Shown here in pieces: positions 1 to 9,230 of a stretch of 64,000 bases of DNA. Positions within the stretch are counted from its first letter, which is position 1; each line of letters begins with the position of its first letter. Under the pieces are notes generated by a model that saw only the letters and a program-made list of their open reading frames with translations, had not been told where the DNA came from and did no database searches. This stretch comes from Candidatus Phycosocius bacilliformis (GTDB lineage Bacteria > Pseudomonadota > Alphaproteobacteria > Caulobacterales > Aquidulcibacteraceae): positions 248,001 to 312,000 of the forward strand of contig NZ_BFBR01000002.1 of assembly GCF_003112735.1 (NCBI RefSeq), written 5' to 3'. A program made the translations under genes and the position numbers.

Positions 1-1
1 T

Positions 2-718
2 TATTTCGCCCCTGCCAGCGTGTCGGCATCGACCTCTGGTTCTGGTGGGATATTGGGCGGGACAGCGCTGGGTGAAGTGGGCGCGATGCAAAAAGGTGCC
101 ACGCCCATATTTGAGACCGTCGCGCCAGCCACCACCCCCTCAAGTCAGACAGGGGACAGCAATGGAGACGGAGCGGCTGATGCCGCTGATAAGGCAGCCG
201 AAGACGAGATTGCCCGCCGTGAGGCTGCCGAATTCCAGCAAGCTGAAATGAGCCTGCGGCAGGCGCTGCAGGATATGCCTGAGCTTGCCGAAATGTCGCG
301 CAACATCATCGTGGACCAAACCCCCGAAGGCTTGCGTATCCAATTGGTTGACCAAGAAGGTCGGCCCATGTTTGATCCCGGTTCAACCGTTCCCAATGAT
401 CGCGCCCGTCTCATTTTGCAGGCGGCTGCCCGCATCATTCAATCGCTCCCCAATCGTGTGAGCATTTCCGGTCACACGGATGCCGCCCCCAATCCTGACC
501 CACGCAATTCCAACTGGGAATTGTCATCCGCGCGCGCCAATTCGGCCAGACGGGTGCTGACCAATGCCGGGCTAAGCGAAGATCGCATTGCCCAAGTCTC
601 CGGCAAAGCCGGTTCTGACCCCCTCTTTCCAGACGATCCCTATCAGGCCGCCAACCGCCGGATTGCCATTGTTCTGCTGCGCGCGTCATCGCCCTTACCG
701 GCAGACGGTGGCTTGTGA
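2..718 (+). CDS. motB: Flagellar motor protein MotB, C-terminal part (5' cut by window edge)
   Basis: The reading frame is open from base 2 and runs into a GTG at 20, so the visible protein is the C-terminal part of a longer one; the N-terminal transmembrane segment of MotB lies outside the window. The visible residues begin with the Ser/Thr/Gly-rich linker usual after the MotB membrane helix, then a low-complexity Ala/Asp/Glu stretch, then an OmpA-type peptidoglycan-binding domain (ISGHTDAAP, followed by NWELSSARA). In the MotA/MotB family this domain anchors the proton-driven stator to peptidoglycan in the periplasm. The OmpA domain could in principle belong to another OmpA-like protein, but the linker and domain spacing fit MotB best. 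Confidence 0.87.
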   Translation, partial: YFAPASVSASTSGSGGILGGTALGEVGAMQKGATPIFETVAPATTPSSQTGDSNGDGAADAADKAAEDEIARREAAEFQQAEMSLRQALQDMPELAEMSRNIIVDQTPEGLRIQLVDQEGRPMFDPGSTVPNDRARLILQAAARIIQSLPNRVSISGHTDAAPNPDPRNSNWELSSARANSARRVLTNAGLSEDRIAQVSGKAGSDPLFPDDPYQAANRRIAIVLLRASSPLPADGGL

Positions 719-796
719 AAATTTCCGCCTCCTGACGGGCCTTTCTGACTGGAAGGTGTTGTCGTGGGCTGAATTAGGCTGTTACAGTGCCAATAC

Positions 797-1564
797 ATGA
801 GCACGGACCCAACAACACCTGCTGGGCGGATATCCGCTTCCCGGAACATCCGGTTTTACCTAACTGCGGCCCAGCCCTGCCCCTATTTGGAGGGGCGGCG
901 GGAACGGAAGGTTTTTGCTGCCTTGGATGGCCATGATGCGATTGATCTGAACGATAGCCTCACCCATGCAGGCTTCAGGCGGTCGCAGAACATAGCCTAT
1001 CGTCCTGCGTGCGACATGTGCGCAGCTTGTGTGTCGGTACGCGTTCCTGCCCAGCCTTTTGTGTTTACCCGGCGATGGCGGCGCGTGCTGACACGCAATG
1101 AAGACCTCGTGTCCAATTTGGTGCCGGCACGAGCGACCTATGAGCAGTTTTCACTGCTTCAGACCTATCTGCACGACCGCCATTTTGGTGCGGGCATGTC
1201 AGACATGTCAGTCTTCGATTTTGCGGCAATGGTCGAGGAAACCTCGGTTCGAACCCATATGATCGAGTATCGTGTGGGCTCAGATGATGGTCGTTTGGTG
1301 GGTTGTGCCCTCATTGATGCGTTAGCCGACGGCTTGTCGATGGTTTATGCTTTTTTTGACCCCACCGAGGCTGGCCGGAGCCTGGGCAGTTATATGATAT
1401 TGGATCATATTCGTCAGGCCAAAACGGTCGGTTATCCCTATGTTTATCTGGGCTATTGGGTTCGGGGGTCGCGAAAGATGGCCTATAAAACCAATTTCCG
1501 CCCGATCGAGGCCTTGGGTGCGTCAGGCTGGACCGATCTTGGCCCCCATCTAGACGCCCAATGA
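797..1564 (+). CDS. bpt: Aspartate/glutamate leucyltransferase
   Basis: 255-residue cytoplasmic enzyme of the ATE1/Bpt family. It transfers leucine from Leu-tRNA to proteins with N-terminal Asp or Glu, creating an N-degron read by ClpS-ClpAP. The N-terminal ATE domain has the cysteine cluster CDMCAAC (C72, C75, C78); the C-terminal aminoacyl-transferase domain contains GYWVRGSRKMAYK near residues 221-233. Length is normal for the bacterial form. The start is an ATG with only a weak ribosome site. It stands alone on the + strand between motB and an outer-membrane protein gene. Its likely partners clpS and clpA lie at the other end of this window. Confidence 0.93.
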   Translation: MSTDPTTPAGRISASRNIRFYLTAAQPCPYLEGRRERKVFAALDGHDAIDLNDSLTHAGFRRSQNIAYRPACDMCAACVSVRVPAQPFVFTRRWRRVLTRNEDLVSNLVPARATYEQFSLLQTYLHDRHFGAGMSDMSVFDFAAMVEETSVRTHMIEYRVGSDDGRLVGCALIDALADGLSMVYAFFDPTEAGRSLGSYMILDHIRQAKTVGYPYVYLGYWVRGSRKMAYKTNFRPIEALGASGWTDLGPHLDAQ

Positions 1565-1652
1565 AGCTTTGACGTGGGCGGCTGGTCTGCACATGGCCCT
1601 GTTTGGGTCGCAGCCGCCATTGGTTAGAATTCGTTAAACATTTCACATCAGA

Positions 1653-1682
1653 ACTCCAAAAGTGCCTATGTCCGATTGGAGT
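1653..1682 (+). promoter_or_regulatory. Inverted repeat that could hide the ribosome binding site
   Basis: A perfect 7-bp inverted repeat (ACTCCAA at 1653-1659, TTGGAGT at 1676-1682) with a 16-nt spacer. The right arm contains the GGAG ribosome site (1678-1681) of the gene starting at 1691. Folding in mRNA would pair the ribosome site. The pairing is seen; a regulatory role is inferred. Confidence 0.35.
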
Positions 1683-1690
1683 GGAAATCG

Positions 1691-2485
1691 ATGCGTTGTT
1701 TGTTAGGTTTTGCTGCGTTAGCGCTCTTGGCCAGTCCAGCTTTGGCTGAATCCCCTTTCTCCTTCGGCGGTAGCGTAGGCTATGAGTTTCCTGTCGATGG
1801 CAAAATTCTTGACCGGACCGGCGGCACCAGTGTCAATTTGACGACGCTCAATCCAAGTCTGGCAGGCACAGGTATTCTGCGTTTGCGGGGCACTGATTAT
1901 AAGGACAGCCATGACGGCACGCTCGCCGCAACAGTGGAAGTTCGATATGCGCTGAGCCAGATGAGTGAAGTATTTGGTGCGCTTAGCTACCGGCAAGCCA
2001 ATGGCAAAGTCGCTGATATTGGCTGTATCGAGGTGGTTGTCGGCGGGGTCACCAATTGCAACACGCCCCTGCGCGCAGCCTTCTCCGATTTTAAGCAAGC
2101 TGGAGTGGAATTAGGGTATCGGCAATGGCTGACCAGCGGCATCATGAGCGAGCGGCTTTTCCCCTATTATGCTGTGCGCGCGGGTGTGACCCAAACCGAT
2201 GCATTGACCGCGCAAGTAACAACCAATGTCGGGGCTGTGACCAACGCCTCCATCGGCACATGGAAACTTTATGATGACAAAGTGACCTATATGGTAGGGG
2301 CTGATTTGGGCGCGACCTATCTGATTGCCCCATCTGCCGAGCTGGGTGCTGAAGTCGGGGTACGTTATTATTCCAAGCTTTCGGATAATGACACGAATCT
2401 GACCGCTCTAGGCCTTGCCAATGCGAATAATAAGTCCGAGCGTATCACAATACCGGTCTCAGTTCGCCTGAACGCAGCATTCTAG
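1691..2485 (+). CDS. Putative outer-membrane beta-barrel protein
   Basis: About 264 residues. I start it at ATG 1691 rather than the in-frame TTG at 1676, because GGAG lies 9 nt upstream and translation then opens with a clean signal peptide (MRCLLGFAALALLASPALA, cleavage after ALA). The mature part alternates polar and hydrophobic residues, has many Tyr/Gly/Thr, and ends in an aromatic residue (RLNAAF), all typical of small outer-membrane barrels. I recognise no named family; an OmpW/opacity-like or autotransporter-barrel fold is possible. It has two internal cysteines (IGC, TNC) close together that could form a disulfide. It is monocistronic, with a strong hairpin just after the stop. Confidence 0.65.
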   Translation: MRCLLGFAALALLASPALAESPFSFGGSVGYEFPVDGKILDRTGGTSVNLTTLNPSLAGTGILRLRGTDYKDSHDGTLAATVEVRYALSQMSEVFGALSYRQANGKVADIGCIEVVVGGVTNCNTPLRAAFSDFKQAGVELGYRQWLTSGIMSERLFPYYAVRAGVTQTDALTAQVTTNVGAVTNASIGTWKLYDDKVTYMVGADLGATYLIAPSAELGAEVGVRYYSKLSDNDTNLTALGLANANNKSERITIPVSVRLNAAF

Positions 2486-2508
2486 AAATGGCACGATAGC
2501 TGAGTTTC

Positions 2509-2534
2509 GGGGCATCTGGATAACCAGATGCCCC
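2509..2534. terminator. Convergent-gene terminator hairpin
   Basis: A perfect 11-bp stem (GGGGCATCTGG / CCAGATGCCCC) with loop ATAA between the + strand outer-membrane gene and the end of parC on the - strand. The trailing sequence is only moderately T-rich (TTCTC), so it may work partly with Rho or mainly as a 3' stabiliser. Confidence 0.7.
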
Positions 2535-2553
2535 TTCTCATTGGGCTGTAACC

Positions 2554-4806
2554 CTATCCGACAAATTTGCCTGACCGCGAGAAGCCACGCGGCACCATAC
2601 GTCCAGCCGCGGCGCGCTTGGCGACATAATCCTTCCAATCTGGTACGTCGCGGCGCCGGCCAGATGTGTCGTACCACGCCAGACCTTCATCGGCTTTGAA
2701 CGTGATGGCATCCAACAAGCCACCATCCTTATAGGCTTGTAATTTGACGCCCTTCCCGCGACCCATGCGGGGCAATTCGTCGGTCTGGAAGATCACCAGC
2801 TTACGGTTCTCGCCCACGACAGCCACCAAATCCCCTTGGACACGTGCCACGACGCTGGCCTTGGCGCCCTCATCCAAATTCAGGACTTGCTTGCCCGAGC
2901 GGCGCAGCGCCACGCATTCTTCATCGCTGACCACAAAGCCATAACCTGTGCTGGCTGCTACCAGATGCTCGCCCTCGGGTTTGGGCAGGAACATGGCTAT
3001 GATGTCATGCTCTTCTCCCAGATCGATGGACAGCCGCACCGGCTCACCCAGACCGCGCCCGCCGGGCAATTTATCGCCCGCCAAAGTGAAGGCGCGACCA
3101 TCTGAAGCAAATAGGATGATCTTATCCGTCGTTTCGGCGTGCAGCGACAAATAATAACCGTCGCCATCCTTATATTTGACCGTGGACAAATCATCGATCC
3201 GGCCCTTGAGGGCACGGATCCAGCCCTTTTGGGACAGAACCACCGTGATGGGTTCGCGCGTCACAAAGGCTTCCGCACTCAAGGCAAAAGCTGCAGGGGC
3301 TTCAGCAAAAGTGGTGCGGCGCGCACCCAAAGCGGTATCCTTGGCGAAGGCAGACTGGATTTCGCGCAATTCTTCAGCCGCTTGGGCCCACTGCAAATCT
3401 GGCGAGGCCAGCATCGCCACAAGGCCTTCCCGTTCCGCCTTCAGATCCTCATCTTCCTGCCGGATTTCCATTTCTTCCAATTTGCGCAGATTGCGCAGAC
3501 GTGTGTCTAGAATGGCATTTGCCTGCACGTCGGTTAGGTCAAAAGTGGCGATCAGAACTTGCTTGGGCTCATCTTCATACCGGATGATGCGGATGACTTC
3601 GTCGAGATTGAGATAGGCGACCAGCAAACCTGCCAGGATCTCCAGCCGCCCATCAATCTTTCTGAGGCGCCAATTCGCCCGCGCAAGAATGACGTCGCGC
3701 TTGTGGTCAAGAAAGGCCTTGAGACAGTCGACAAGGCTCATCACCCGCGGAGCGCCTTTGGCGTCGAGCACATTGAGGTTCATCGAGAACCGGCTCTCCA
3801 AATCGGTGAGCTTGAACAAGCTTTCCATCAATTGGTCGGGTTCGACTGTGCGGGCGCGCGGCTCTAGCACCAAGCGAATGTCTTCAGCACTCTCATCGCG
3901 GACATCGGCCAAGAGCGGGGCCTTCTTGCTCTCGATCAATTCGGCCAGTCGCTCCACGATTTTCGACTTCTGGACCTGATAGGGCGTCTCGGTAACAATG
4001 ATGCGCCAGGTGCCCCGGCCAGTATCTTCAACTTGCCAGCGTGCCCGCGTGCGGAAACCGCCTTTGCCAGTGGCATAGGCCTCCCGGATGGCCGCCCGGC
4101 TCTCAATGCAAATGCCGCCGGTGGGAAAGTCAGGGCCTGGCACCAAGTCCAAGATTTCATCAAGGCTCGCCTCTGGCCTCTCGATCAAGAGGAGGCAGGC
4201 ATCGATCAATTCCGCCGCATTGTGGGGTGGGATGGATGTGGCCATGCCCACGGCAATTCCCATGGAGCCATTGGCAAGAAGATTGGGAAAGCCTGCTGGC
4301 AAAACCGATGGCTCGGTATCCTCCTGCGAATAGGTTTCACGGAATCGGACGGCATCCTCATCCACACCCTCCATCAGAAGGGCACCGATCTCGGTCAACC
4401 GGGCCTCGGTATAGCGATAAGCAGCCGCGGAATCCCCATCAATATTGCCAAAATTGCCCTGGCCATCGACAAGCGGATAGCGGACCGAAAAGTCCTGCGC
4501 CAAACGGACAAGCGCGTCATAAATCGCGCTATCGCCGTGGGGGTGGTATTTCCCCATCACGTCCCCAACGATCTTGGCGCACTTTTTGAAATTGCTCTCA
4601 GGATCAAGGCCCAGTTCACCCATGGCATGGATGATCCGGCGTTGCACCGGCTTTAGCCCGTCGCGAACATCTGGCAGCGCGCGGGAGGTGATGGTCGAGA
4701 GCGCATAGACAAGGTAGCGGCTCTCCAGCGCCCGATCAAACGGCTCATTGATGATGATACCACCATCACCACCGCCACCGCCTTCCAGTTCCACGATATC
4801 ACCCAT
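2554..4806 (-). CDS. parC: DNA topoisomerase IV subunit A
   Basis: 750-residue type IIA topoisomerase A subunit that, with ParE, decatenates replicated chromosomes. The breakage-reunion domain carries the catalytic tyrosine in [11 protein letters not shown] (Y132). The quinolone-pocket motif [13 protein letters not shown] has Ser93 and Asp97 at the usual resistance positions, so it looks wild type. The C-terminal part shows degenerate beta-pinwheel blades. The length and the Gly-rich N-terminus preceding [10 protein letters not shown] favour ParC over GyrA, which would be longer. It appears to be transcribed alone; parE is not in the window. Confidence 0.93.
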   Translation of the reverse strand: MGDIVELEGGGGGDGGIIINEPFDRALESRYLVYALSTITSRALPDVRDGLKPVQRRIIHAMGELGLDPESNFKKCAKIVGDVMGKYHPHGDSAIYDALVRLAQDFSVRYPLVDGQGNFGNIDGDSAAAYRYTEARLTEIGALLMEGVDEDAVRFRETYSQEDTEPSVLPAGFPNLLANGSMGIAVGMATSIPPHNAAELIDACLLLIERPEASLDEILDLVPGPDFPTGGICIESRAAIREAYATGKGGFRTRARWQVEDTGRGTWRIIVTETPYQVQKSKIVERLAELIESKKAPLLADVRDESAEDIRLVLEPRARTVEPDQLMESLFKLTDLESRFSMNLNVLDAKGAPRVMSLVDCLKAFLDHKRDVILARANWRLRKIDGRLEILAGLLVAYLNLDEVIRIIRYEDEPKQVLIATFDLTDVQANAILDTRLRNLRKLEEMEIRQEDEDLKAEREGLVAMLASPDLQWAQAAEELREIQSAFAKDTALGARRTTFAEAPAAFALSAEAFVTREPITVVLSQKGWIRALKGRIDDLSTVKYKDGDGYYLSLHAETTDKIILFASDGRAFTLAGDKLPGGRGLGEPVRLSIDLGEEHDIIAMFLPKPEGEHLVAASTGYGFVVSDEECVALRRSGKQVLNLDEGAKASVVARVQGDLVAVVGENRKLVIFQTDELPRMGRGKGVKLQAYKDGGLLDAITFKADEGLAWYDTSGRRRDVPDWKDYVAKRAAAGRMVPRGFSRSGKFVG

Positions 4807-4951
4807 GGGGCCCCACCCTTCGAATCACACCCCCATCATGGCAGGCCCGATGCCGCCATGCGACGTCAACGGGCAGCACGCGGGTGCTGCTGCTGCATTA
4901 AGGCGTGGATAGGCTGTCTTAAGCCAATCCTCTTGTCATGTCGGGGAAGGA

Positions 4952-5026
4952 TGGCAGCTCCTACGGGAGTCGAACCCGTCTTTCCTGATTGAAAATCAGG
5001 CGTCCTAACCGATAGACGAAGGAGCC
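4952..5026 (-). tRNA. tRNA-Glu (anticodon UUC)
   Basis: 75-nt cloverleaf read on the - strand, including an encoded CCA end. The acceptor arm is GGCTCCT/AGGAGCT, with a G-U pair at 1-72. The D arm is GTC/GAC. The anticodon stem is CCTGA/TCAGG with loop TTTTCAA, giving anticodon UUC. The T arm is ACGGG/CCCGT with loop TTCGACT. It lies between parC and recJ and has its own promoter-like sequence. The 7-bp hairpin at 4873-4890 further downstream has no T tract and is only a weak terminator candidate. Confidence 0.95.
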
Positions 5027-5057
5027 ATACCGCACGCGCACCGCGTGTGAGGCGCGC

Positions 5058-5086
5058 TCTATACAAAGGCCAATGCCAACGTGCAA
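5058..5086 (-). promoter_or_regulatory. Probable promoter of tRNA-Glu
   Basis: On the - strand, TTGCAC (-35, 5081-5086) and TATAGA (-10, 5058-5063) are separated by 17 bp. The -10 lies 32 nt before the mature tRNA 5' end. It sits immediately downstream of the recJ stop codon, so the tRNA need not depend on read-through. Confidence 0.5.
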
Positions 5087-5093
5087 GCGGCCT

Positions 5094-6899
5094 TTACTGT
5101 TCAGATGCAGGACTTGCATCGATTATTTCACAATCGACTGCATCACCACCGCGCCAATCATCCTTTTTCAGCCGGACAACCACATGCAGACGGCCACGCC
5201 CCATTAAAGCATCACCTAATGGTGTGTTGAGCGCGCGAAAACAGATCGCCTTGATTCGTGCGCCGGTCTCATCCTCAAGCATCACGCGAACATGATTGCC
5301 GCCAACAGGGGCTGCCGCGAACGGTCGGACATTGGCAAAAGCAAACACCGGATCAGGCCAACCAGCACCATAGGGGCCGACTTGGGTCATCAGGCCCAAA
5401 AGGTCCCAATTGGCGGCAGCCACGCCCAATAGGGCATCAATTGCCAAATCCTGCCGCAGGCCTGCGGCATCGGCTTCAGCTGATAGGCGGCGTGCCAGAT
5501 CGGCATGCACATGGGCCAAATCGGCAAAGCGTGTGGTCAAACCCGCTGCCATCGCATGGCCGCCCCCGGCCAGTAGCAATCCCTCACCAGCCGCTGCCGA
5601 GACCGCAGCCCCCAGATTGACCCCCGCAACTGAGCGACCTGACCCTTTGGCAATTGGGTCATCAGGATCAGCCGACCCCACCACTATGACAGGGCGATGG
5701 AAGCGATCCTTCAAGCGGCCTGCCACAATACCGATAATGCCCGGATGCCAGCCAGGGGCACCGAGCATCAAAAGCGGCCCATCGAGGCGACCTGCCTCGC
5801 CCCGCTCTACCCGAACAATGGCTTCCTCCAAAACATTGGCCTCAATCGCCCGTCGCTCGGCATTGAGCCGCTCTAATTCCTCCGCAAGGCTGCCCGCCTC
5901 GACAGGGTCCTGCGTCGACAGGATTCGCACGGCGAGTGAGGAATCCCCAACCCGCCCGCCCGCATTCAAGCGCGGCCCGAACACCCAGCCTGCCGCATAG
6001 ACCGAGCCTGGGTCCTTCAGTTTGGCTGACTGAGCCAATGCCGCAAGACCCGGGTTGGATAGGCGCTCTTGAACTTTAAGGCCTTGCGCCACCAGCGCGC
6101 GATTGAGCCCGGTCAGCGGGGCAACGTCGCAGATTGTCCCCAGTGCTGCCAGATCAAGACGGCTCAGCAAATCAAACTCTGGACGATCCCGCCACAGTCC
6201 TGCCTCGCGGGCAGCCCGGTTTAAGGCAACCAATGCCACAAACACCACGCCAGCCGCGGTCAAATGACCCAGACCAGACCTATCGTCTAAGCGGTTTGGA
6301 TTGACCACGGCCAAGGCCGCCGGTGGCGGTCCATGCATCAAGTGATGGTCAAACACCACCACATCCAGTCCAATGCGATGAGCTTCCTCCAACGCAGCGT
6401 AAGCAGCTGCGCCACAATCCACTGTGATCAACAGATCGGTGCCTTGGTCCTTAATTTTATTGACGATCCGAGGACTGGGACCATAACCATCATGGATGCG
6501 ATCTGGCACAAAAACAGAGGCGCGCGCGCCAACAGCGTTGAACCACGCCAAAAGCAAAGCACCGGACGTACCACCATCCACATCATAATCGGCAAGAATG
6601 GTGATGCTGCGCGTGTTTCGGACGGCATCAAGAATGGCGCCCACGGCCTTGTCCATATCGTGCAGGCTGAGAGGTTCTGGCAATTCCGTCTTCAAACGGG
6701 GCTCAAGAATGCGCTTGGCGTTGTCGGCTGTCGCCCCACGCGCTGCGAGAAGTTTGGCCACAACAGGGTCAAGGCCTTGCCGACGCAGGGCCTCTTCCAC
6801 TTGGCCAATATCTTGAGGCCCTGCCCCATGTGGCAGGCGCTGCACCCATCTGCGACCTGACAGACTCGACTCGATGTTTAAAAACGAGCCGCCATCCAT
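5094..6899 (-). CDS. recJ: Single-stranded-DNA-specific exonuclease RecJ
   Basis: 601-residue 5'-3' exonuclease acting on single-stranded DNA in RecFOR recombination and mismatch repair. The DHH phosphoesterase domain shows ILADYDVDG (motif I), DCGAAAY and VVFDHHL. The DHHA1 part shows HPGIIGIVAGRLKD and the glycine-rich GGGHAMAAG. The C-terminal OB-like domain is present, so it is full length. It starts only 4 nt after the end of glpX and is the last gene of the aminotransferase-hom-glpX-recJ chain, an order common in alphaproteobacteria. Confidence 0.95.
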   Translation of the reverse strand: MDGGSFLNIESSLSGRRWVQRLPHGAGPQDIGQVEEALRRQGLDPVVAKLLAARGATADNAKRILEPRLKTELPEPLSLHDMDKAVGAILDAVRNTRSITILADYDVDGGTSGALLLAWFNAVGARASVFVPDRIHDGYGPSPRIVNKIKDQGTDLLITVDCGAAAYAALEEAHRIGLDVVVFDHHLMHGPPPAALAVVNPNRLDDRSGLGHLTAAGVVFVALVALNRAAREAGLWRDRPEFDLLSRLDLAALGTICDVAPLTGLNRALVAQGLKVQERLSNPGLAALAQSAKLKDPGSVYAAGWVFGPRLNAGGRVGDSSLAVRILSTQDPVEAGSLAEELERLNAERRAIEANVLEEAIVRVERGEAGRLDGPLLMLGAPGWHPGIIGIVAGRLKDRFHRPVIVVGSADPDDPIAKGSGRSVAGVNLGAAVSAAAGEGLLLAGGGHAMAAGLTTRFADLAHVHADLARRLSAEADAAGLRQDLAIDALLGVAAANWDLLGLMTQVGPYGAGWPDPVFAFANVRPFAAAPVGGNHVRVMLEDETGARIKAICFRALNTPLGDALMGRGRLHVVVRLKKDDWRGGDAVDCEIIDASPASEQ

Positions 6900-6903
6900 G
6901 CGT

Positions 6904-7854
6904 TCACCCCAAATGCCGGGTCCGCACGATGCGGGCAGTCTTGGCGGCCGAATCCAGCACCAAGGTTTCAGTAATGAAGCCTTTAGCTGTGGCCTTTACC
7001 CCAGAAACGAGTGCGCCATTGGTCACACCTGTGGCGGAAAACACTACATCGGTAGAAACCAGCTCATCGAGCTGGTAGGTCCGGCCGAAATCGGTAATGC
7101 CGGTTCGACGGGCGCGGGCCTTTTCATCCTCGTTGCGGAAGACCAGACGGCCTTGGAATTGGCCGCCGACGCATTTGAGCGCTGCCGCTGCCAGTACACC
7201 TTCAGGCGCTCCACCTTGTCCCAAATAAAGGTCGATCCCTGTCTCAGGGTCAGTGGTATAAATCACACCCGCCACGTCACCATCAGTGATCAGATGCACG
7301 CGTGCGCCAACCGAGCGAAGGCTATCGATAATCGCGCTGTGACGGGGCCGGTCCAGCACGCACACACCAATCTGGTCTGGACTCACGCCCTTTGCCTTTG
7401 CCAATGCCGTCACATTCTCAGCGGGGCTGCGGTCAAGATCGACAATCCCCGTTGGCAGGCCCGGACCGACGGCAATCTTGTCCATATATGTGTCAGGCGC
7501 GTAGAGAAGCCCGCCTTTGGGCGCAATGGCCAGCACCGCCAAGGCATTCGGCATGGCCTTAGCGGTCAGAGTGGTACCTTCCAGTGGGTCAAGCGCAATA
7601 TCAAACTCCCCACCCTGACCCGTGCCGACTTCCTCACCGATATAAAGCATGGGGGCTTCATCACGCTCCCCCTCGCCAATCACCACCCGTCCCTTCATGG
7701 CCATGGCGTTTAGCCCTGTCCGCATGGCGTCGACAGCAAGCTGGTCTGCAGCCTTTTCATCGCCCCGGCCAATCCCTCGGAATGAAGCAATTGCGGCAGC
7801 CTCTGTCGCAGCCAAAGCACCTGCGGCGATATCGGGAGGTAGGTGGAGGGTCAT
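6904..7854 (-). CDS. glpX: Class II fructose-1,6-bisphosphatase
   Basis: 316-residue GlpX-type phosphatase, which removes the 1-phosphate from fructose 1,6-bisphosphate in gluconeogenesis (and sedoheptulose bisphosphate in some relatives). Family motifs seen include KAADQLAVDAMR near the start, VIGEGERDEAPML, and DPLEGTT as part of the metal-binding Li-sensitive phosphatase motif. The length is normal. It sits 48 nt after hom and 4 nt before recJ, so it is almost certainly co-transcribed. No class I fbp is in the window. Confidence 0.94.
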   Translation of the reverse strand: MTLHLPPDIAAGALAATEAAAIASFRGIGRGDEKAADQLAVDAMRTGLNAMAMKGRVVIGEGERDEAPMLYIGEEVGTGQGGEFDIALDPLEGTTLTAKAMPNALAVLAIAPKGGLLYAPDTYMDKIAVGPGLPTGIVDLDRSPAENVTALAKAKGVSPDQIGVCVLDRPRHSAIIDSLRSVGARVHLITDGDVAGVIYTTDPETGIDLYLGQGGAPEGVLAAAALKCVGGQFQGRLVFRNEDEKARARRTGITDFGRTYQLDELVSTDVVFSATGVTNGALVSGVKATAKGFITETLVLDSAAKTARIVRTRHLG

Positions 7855-7902
7855 ACAAGGTCCAATATGGTTGCGGAGTGACGCCGGGCAAATCGGCCCA
7901 GC

Positions 7903-9180
7903 TCAATCTTCCAAGGGCATCAAGACGGGTGCCTCGACGAGGACATCCAATCGGGAAAGCTCACCCAAGGCTTCCAGCAAATCGTGCTCCGCCATGGGTT
8001 GGGTCGTCAGGACGATGGGCACGCGGGCCGCATCTTCGGGCGGCTTTTGCAGGAAGCTCTCGATGGAAACAAGGTGTTTTGCCAGCGTGTCAGTGATTTT
8101 TGCGATCGTGCCAGCCCGATCTGGTACCCGCAGCCGCACGTAGAATTTTGACGATGCCAACAAGCCACCTTTTGCAGCTTGCAGCGTTTGGGATTGGCCA
8201 GGGCCTGAAAACACCGGACGAGAATCCTCATGCGACAAGTCGATCAGATCACCTGCGACAGCCGATGCTGTGGGTCCAGCACCCGCCCCAGCCCCCACCA
8301 GCGACAATCGCCCAACAGGGTCAGCATCAATCACCACCGCATTGAGCGGGCCGTTGACACGGGCGATGGGATGATCTTGCGCCAGAAGGGTTGGCCGGAC
8401 AGATTGAACAACCTGATCGCCTTGGCGGGAGGTTTTCGCCAAAAGCTTGACCCGGCGGCCAAGAAACTTGGCACTTTCAAGATCAATCGGTTCAATCGCC
8501 TGAATGCCTTCCAGACGCATGGCCGCAAAATTAGGAGCCCCGCCAATGGCAATCGCTGACAGAATAGCGAGCTTATGGCCGGCATCGGCCCCTGACACGT
8601 CAAGGGTTGGATCGGCTTCAGCATAACCCAGGCGCTGGGCATCAGCGAGGACTGCCGCAAAACCGCGACCACTCACATCCATTTCAGTCAGGATGTAATT
8701 GCAGGTGCCATTCAACACGCCACTGACTGCATTGATGTGATTGGCCGCCAAGCCTTCGCGCAACGCCTTGATGACGGGAATGCCGCCAGCAACAGCGGCT
8801 TCATAGCGGATTTCGGCACCATTTTGGGCGGCCAGCTTTGCCAACGCGGCACCATGTTCAGCAAGCAGTGCCTTATTGGCCGTCACCACATGCTTACCGG
8901 CGGCCAAAGCGGCTTCAACAGCCTTCCGTGCCGTGCCTTCCGACCCGCCCATCAATTCGACAAACACGTCGATCTCAGGACTTTTGGCAAGCGCCACAGG
9001 ATCATCGAACCAAGCAATGGCCGAGATATCGACATCGCGGGCGCGCCCCTTGGTGCGCGCACTTACCCCGGTCACACGCACCGCTGCCGCCAACGGGCCG
9101 CGACCAAAGGCTAGCTTCAACAAGCCGCCACCAACGGTGCCCAGCCCTGCAATACCAATTCTCAAGACTGCCATATCCAA
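7903..9180 (-). CDS. hom: Homoserine dehydrogenase
   Basis: 425-residue NAD(P)-dependent enzyme reducing aspartate semialdehyde to homoserine, the branch point to threonine and methionine. The Rossmann motif GIAGLGTVGGG is near the N-terminus, followed by the catalytic-domain signatures VVTANKALLA and GVLNGTCNYILTEM. The C-terminal ~80 residues form an ACT domain (YVRLRVPDRAGTIAKI), the usual site for threonine feedback. An ATG two codons in (9174) is an alternative start. It lies 50 nt downstream of the aminotransferase gene, consistent with an aspartate-family amino-acid unit. Confidence 0.95.
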   Translation of the reverse strand: MDMAVLRIGIAGLGTVGGGLLKLAFGRGPLAAAVRVTGVSARTKGRARDVDISAIAWFDDPVALAKSPEIDVFVELMGGSEGTARKAVEAALAAGKHVVTANKALLAEHGAALAKLAAQNGAEIRYEAAVAGGIPVIKALREGLAANHINAVSGVLNGTCNYILTEMDVSGRGFAAVLADAQRLGYAEADPTLDVSGADAGHKLAILSAIAIGGAPNFAAMRLEGIQAIEPIDLESAKFLGRRVKLLAKTSRQGDQVVQSVRPTLLAQDHPIARVNGPLNAVVIDADPVGRLSLVGAGAGAGPTASAVAGDLIDLSHEDSRPVFSGPGQSQTLQAAKGGLLASSKFYVRLRVPDRAGTIAKITDTLAKHLVSIESFLQKPPEDAARVPIVLTTQPMAEHDLLEALGELSRLDVLVEAPVLMPLED

Positions 9181-9230
9181 CTCTCGTTCAGGCCCGCAGG
9201 CCGATTAAACAGCTTCACCCTTTGCCGGCT

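Noticed and set aside
1577-1618. GGCGGCTG/CAGCCGCC inverted repeat after bpt
   Set aside because: The arms are separated by a long loop and no T tract follows, so it is not a convincing terminator.
4033-4656. Long open frame on the + strand within parC
   Set aside because: It lies wholly antisense to an intact parC, encodes no recognisable motif, and reflects third-position bias of GC-rich coding DNA.
4873-4890. 7-bp hairpin downstream of tRNA-Glu
   Set aside because: No T tract; it could be a processing or Rho-related feature but the sequence does not show it.
6874-7713. 279-codon open frame on the + strand inside glpX
   Set aside because: Antisense to an intact conserved gene, without family motifs.
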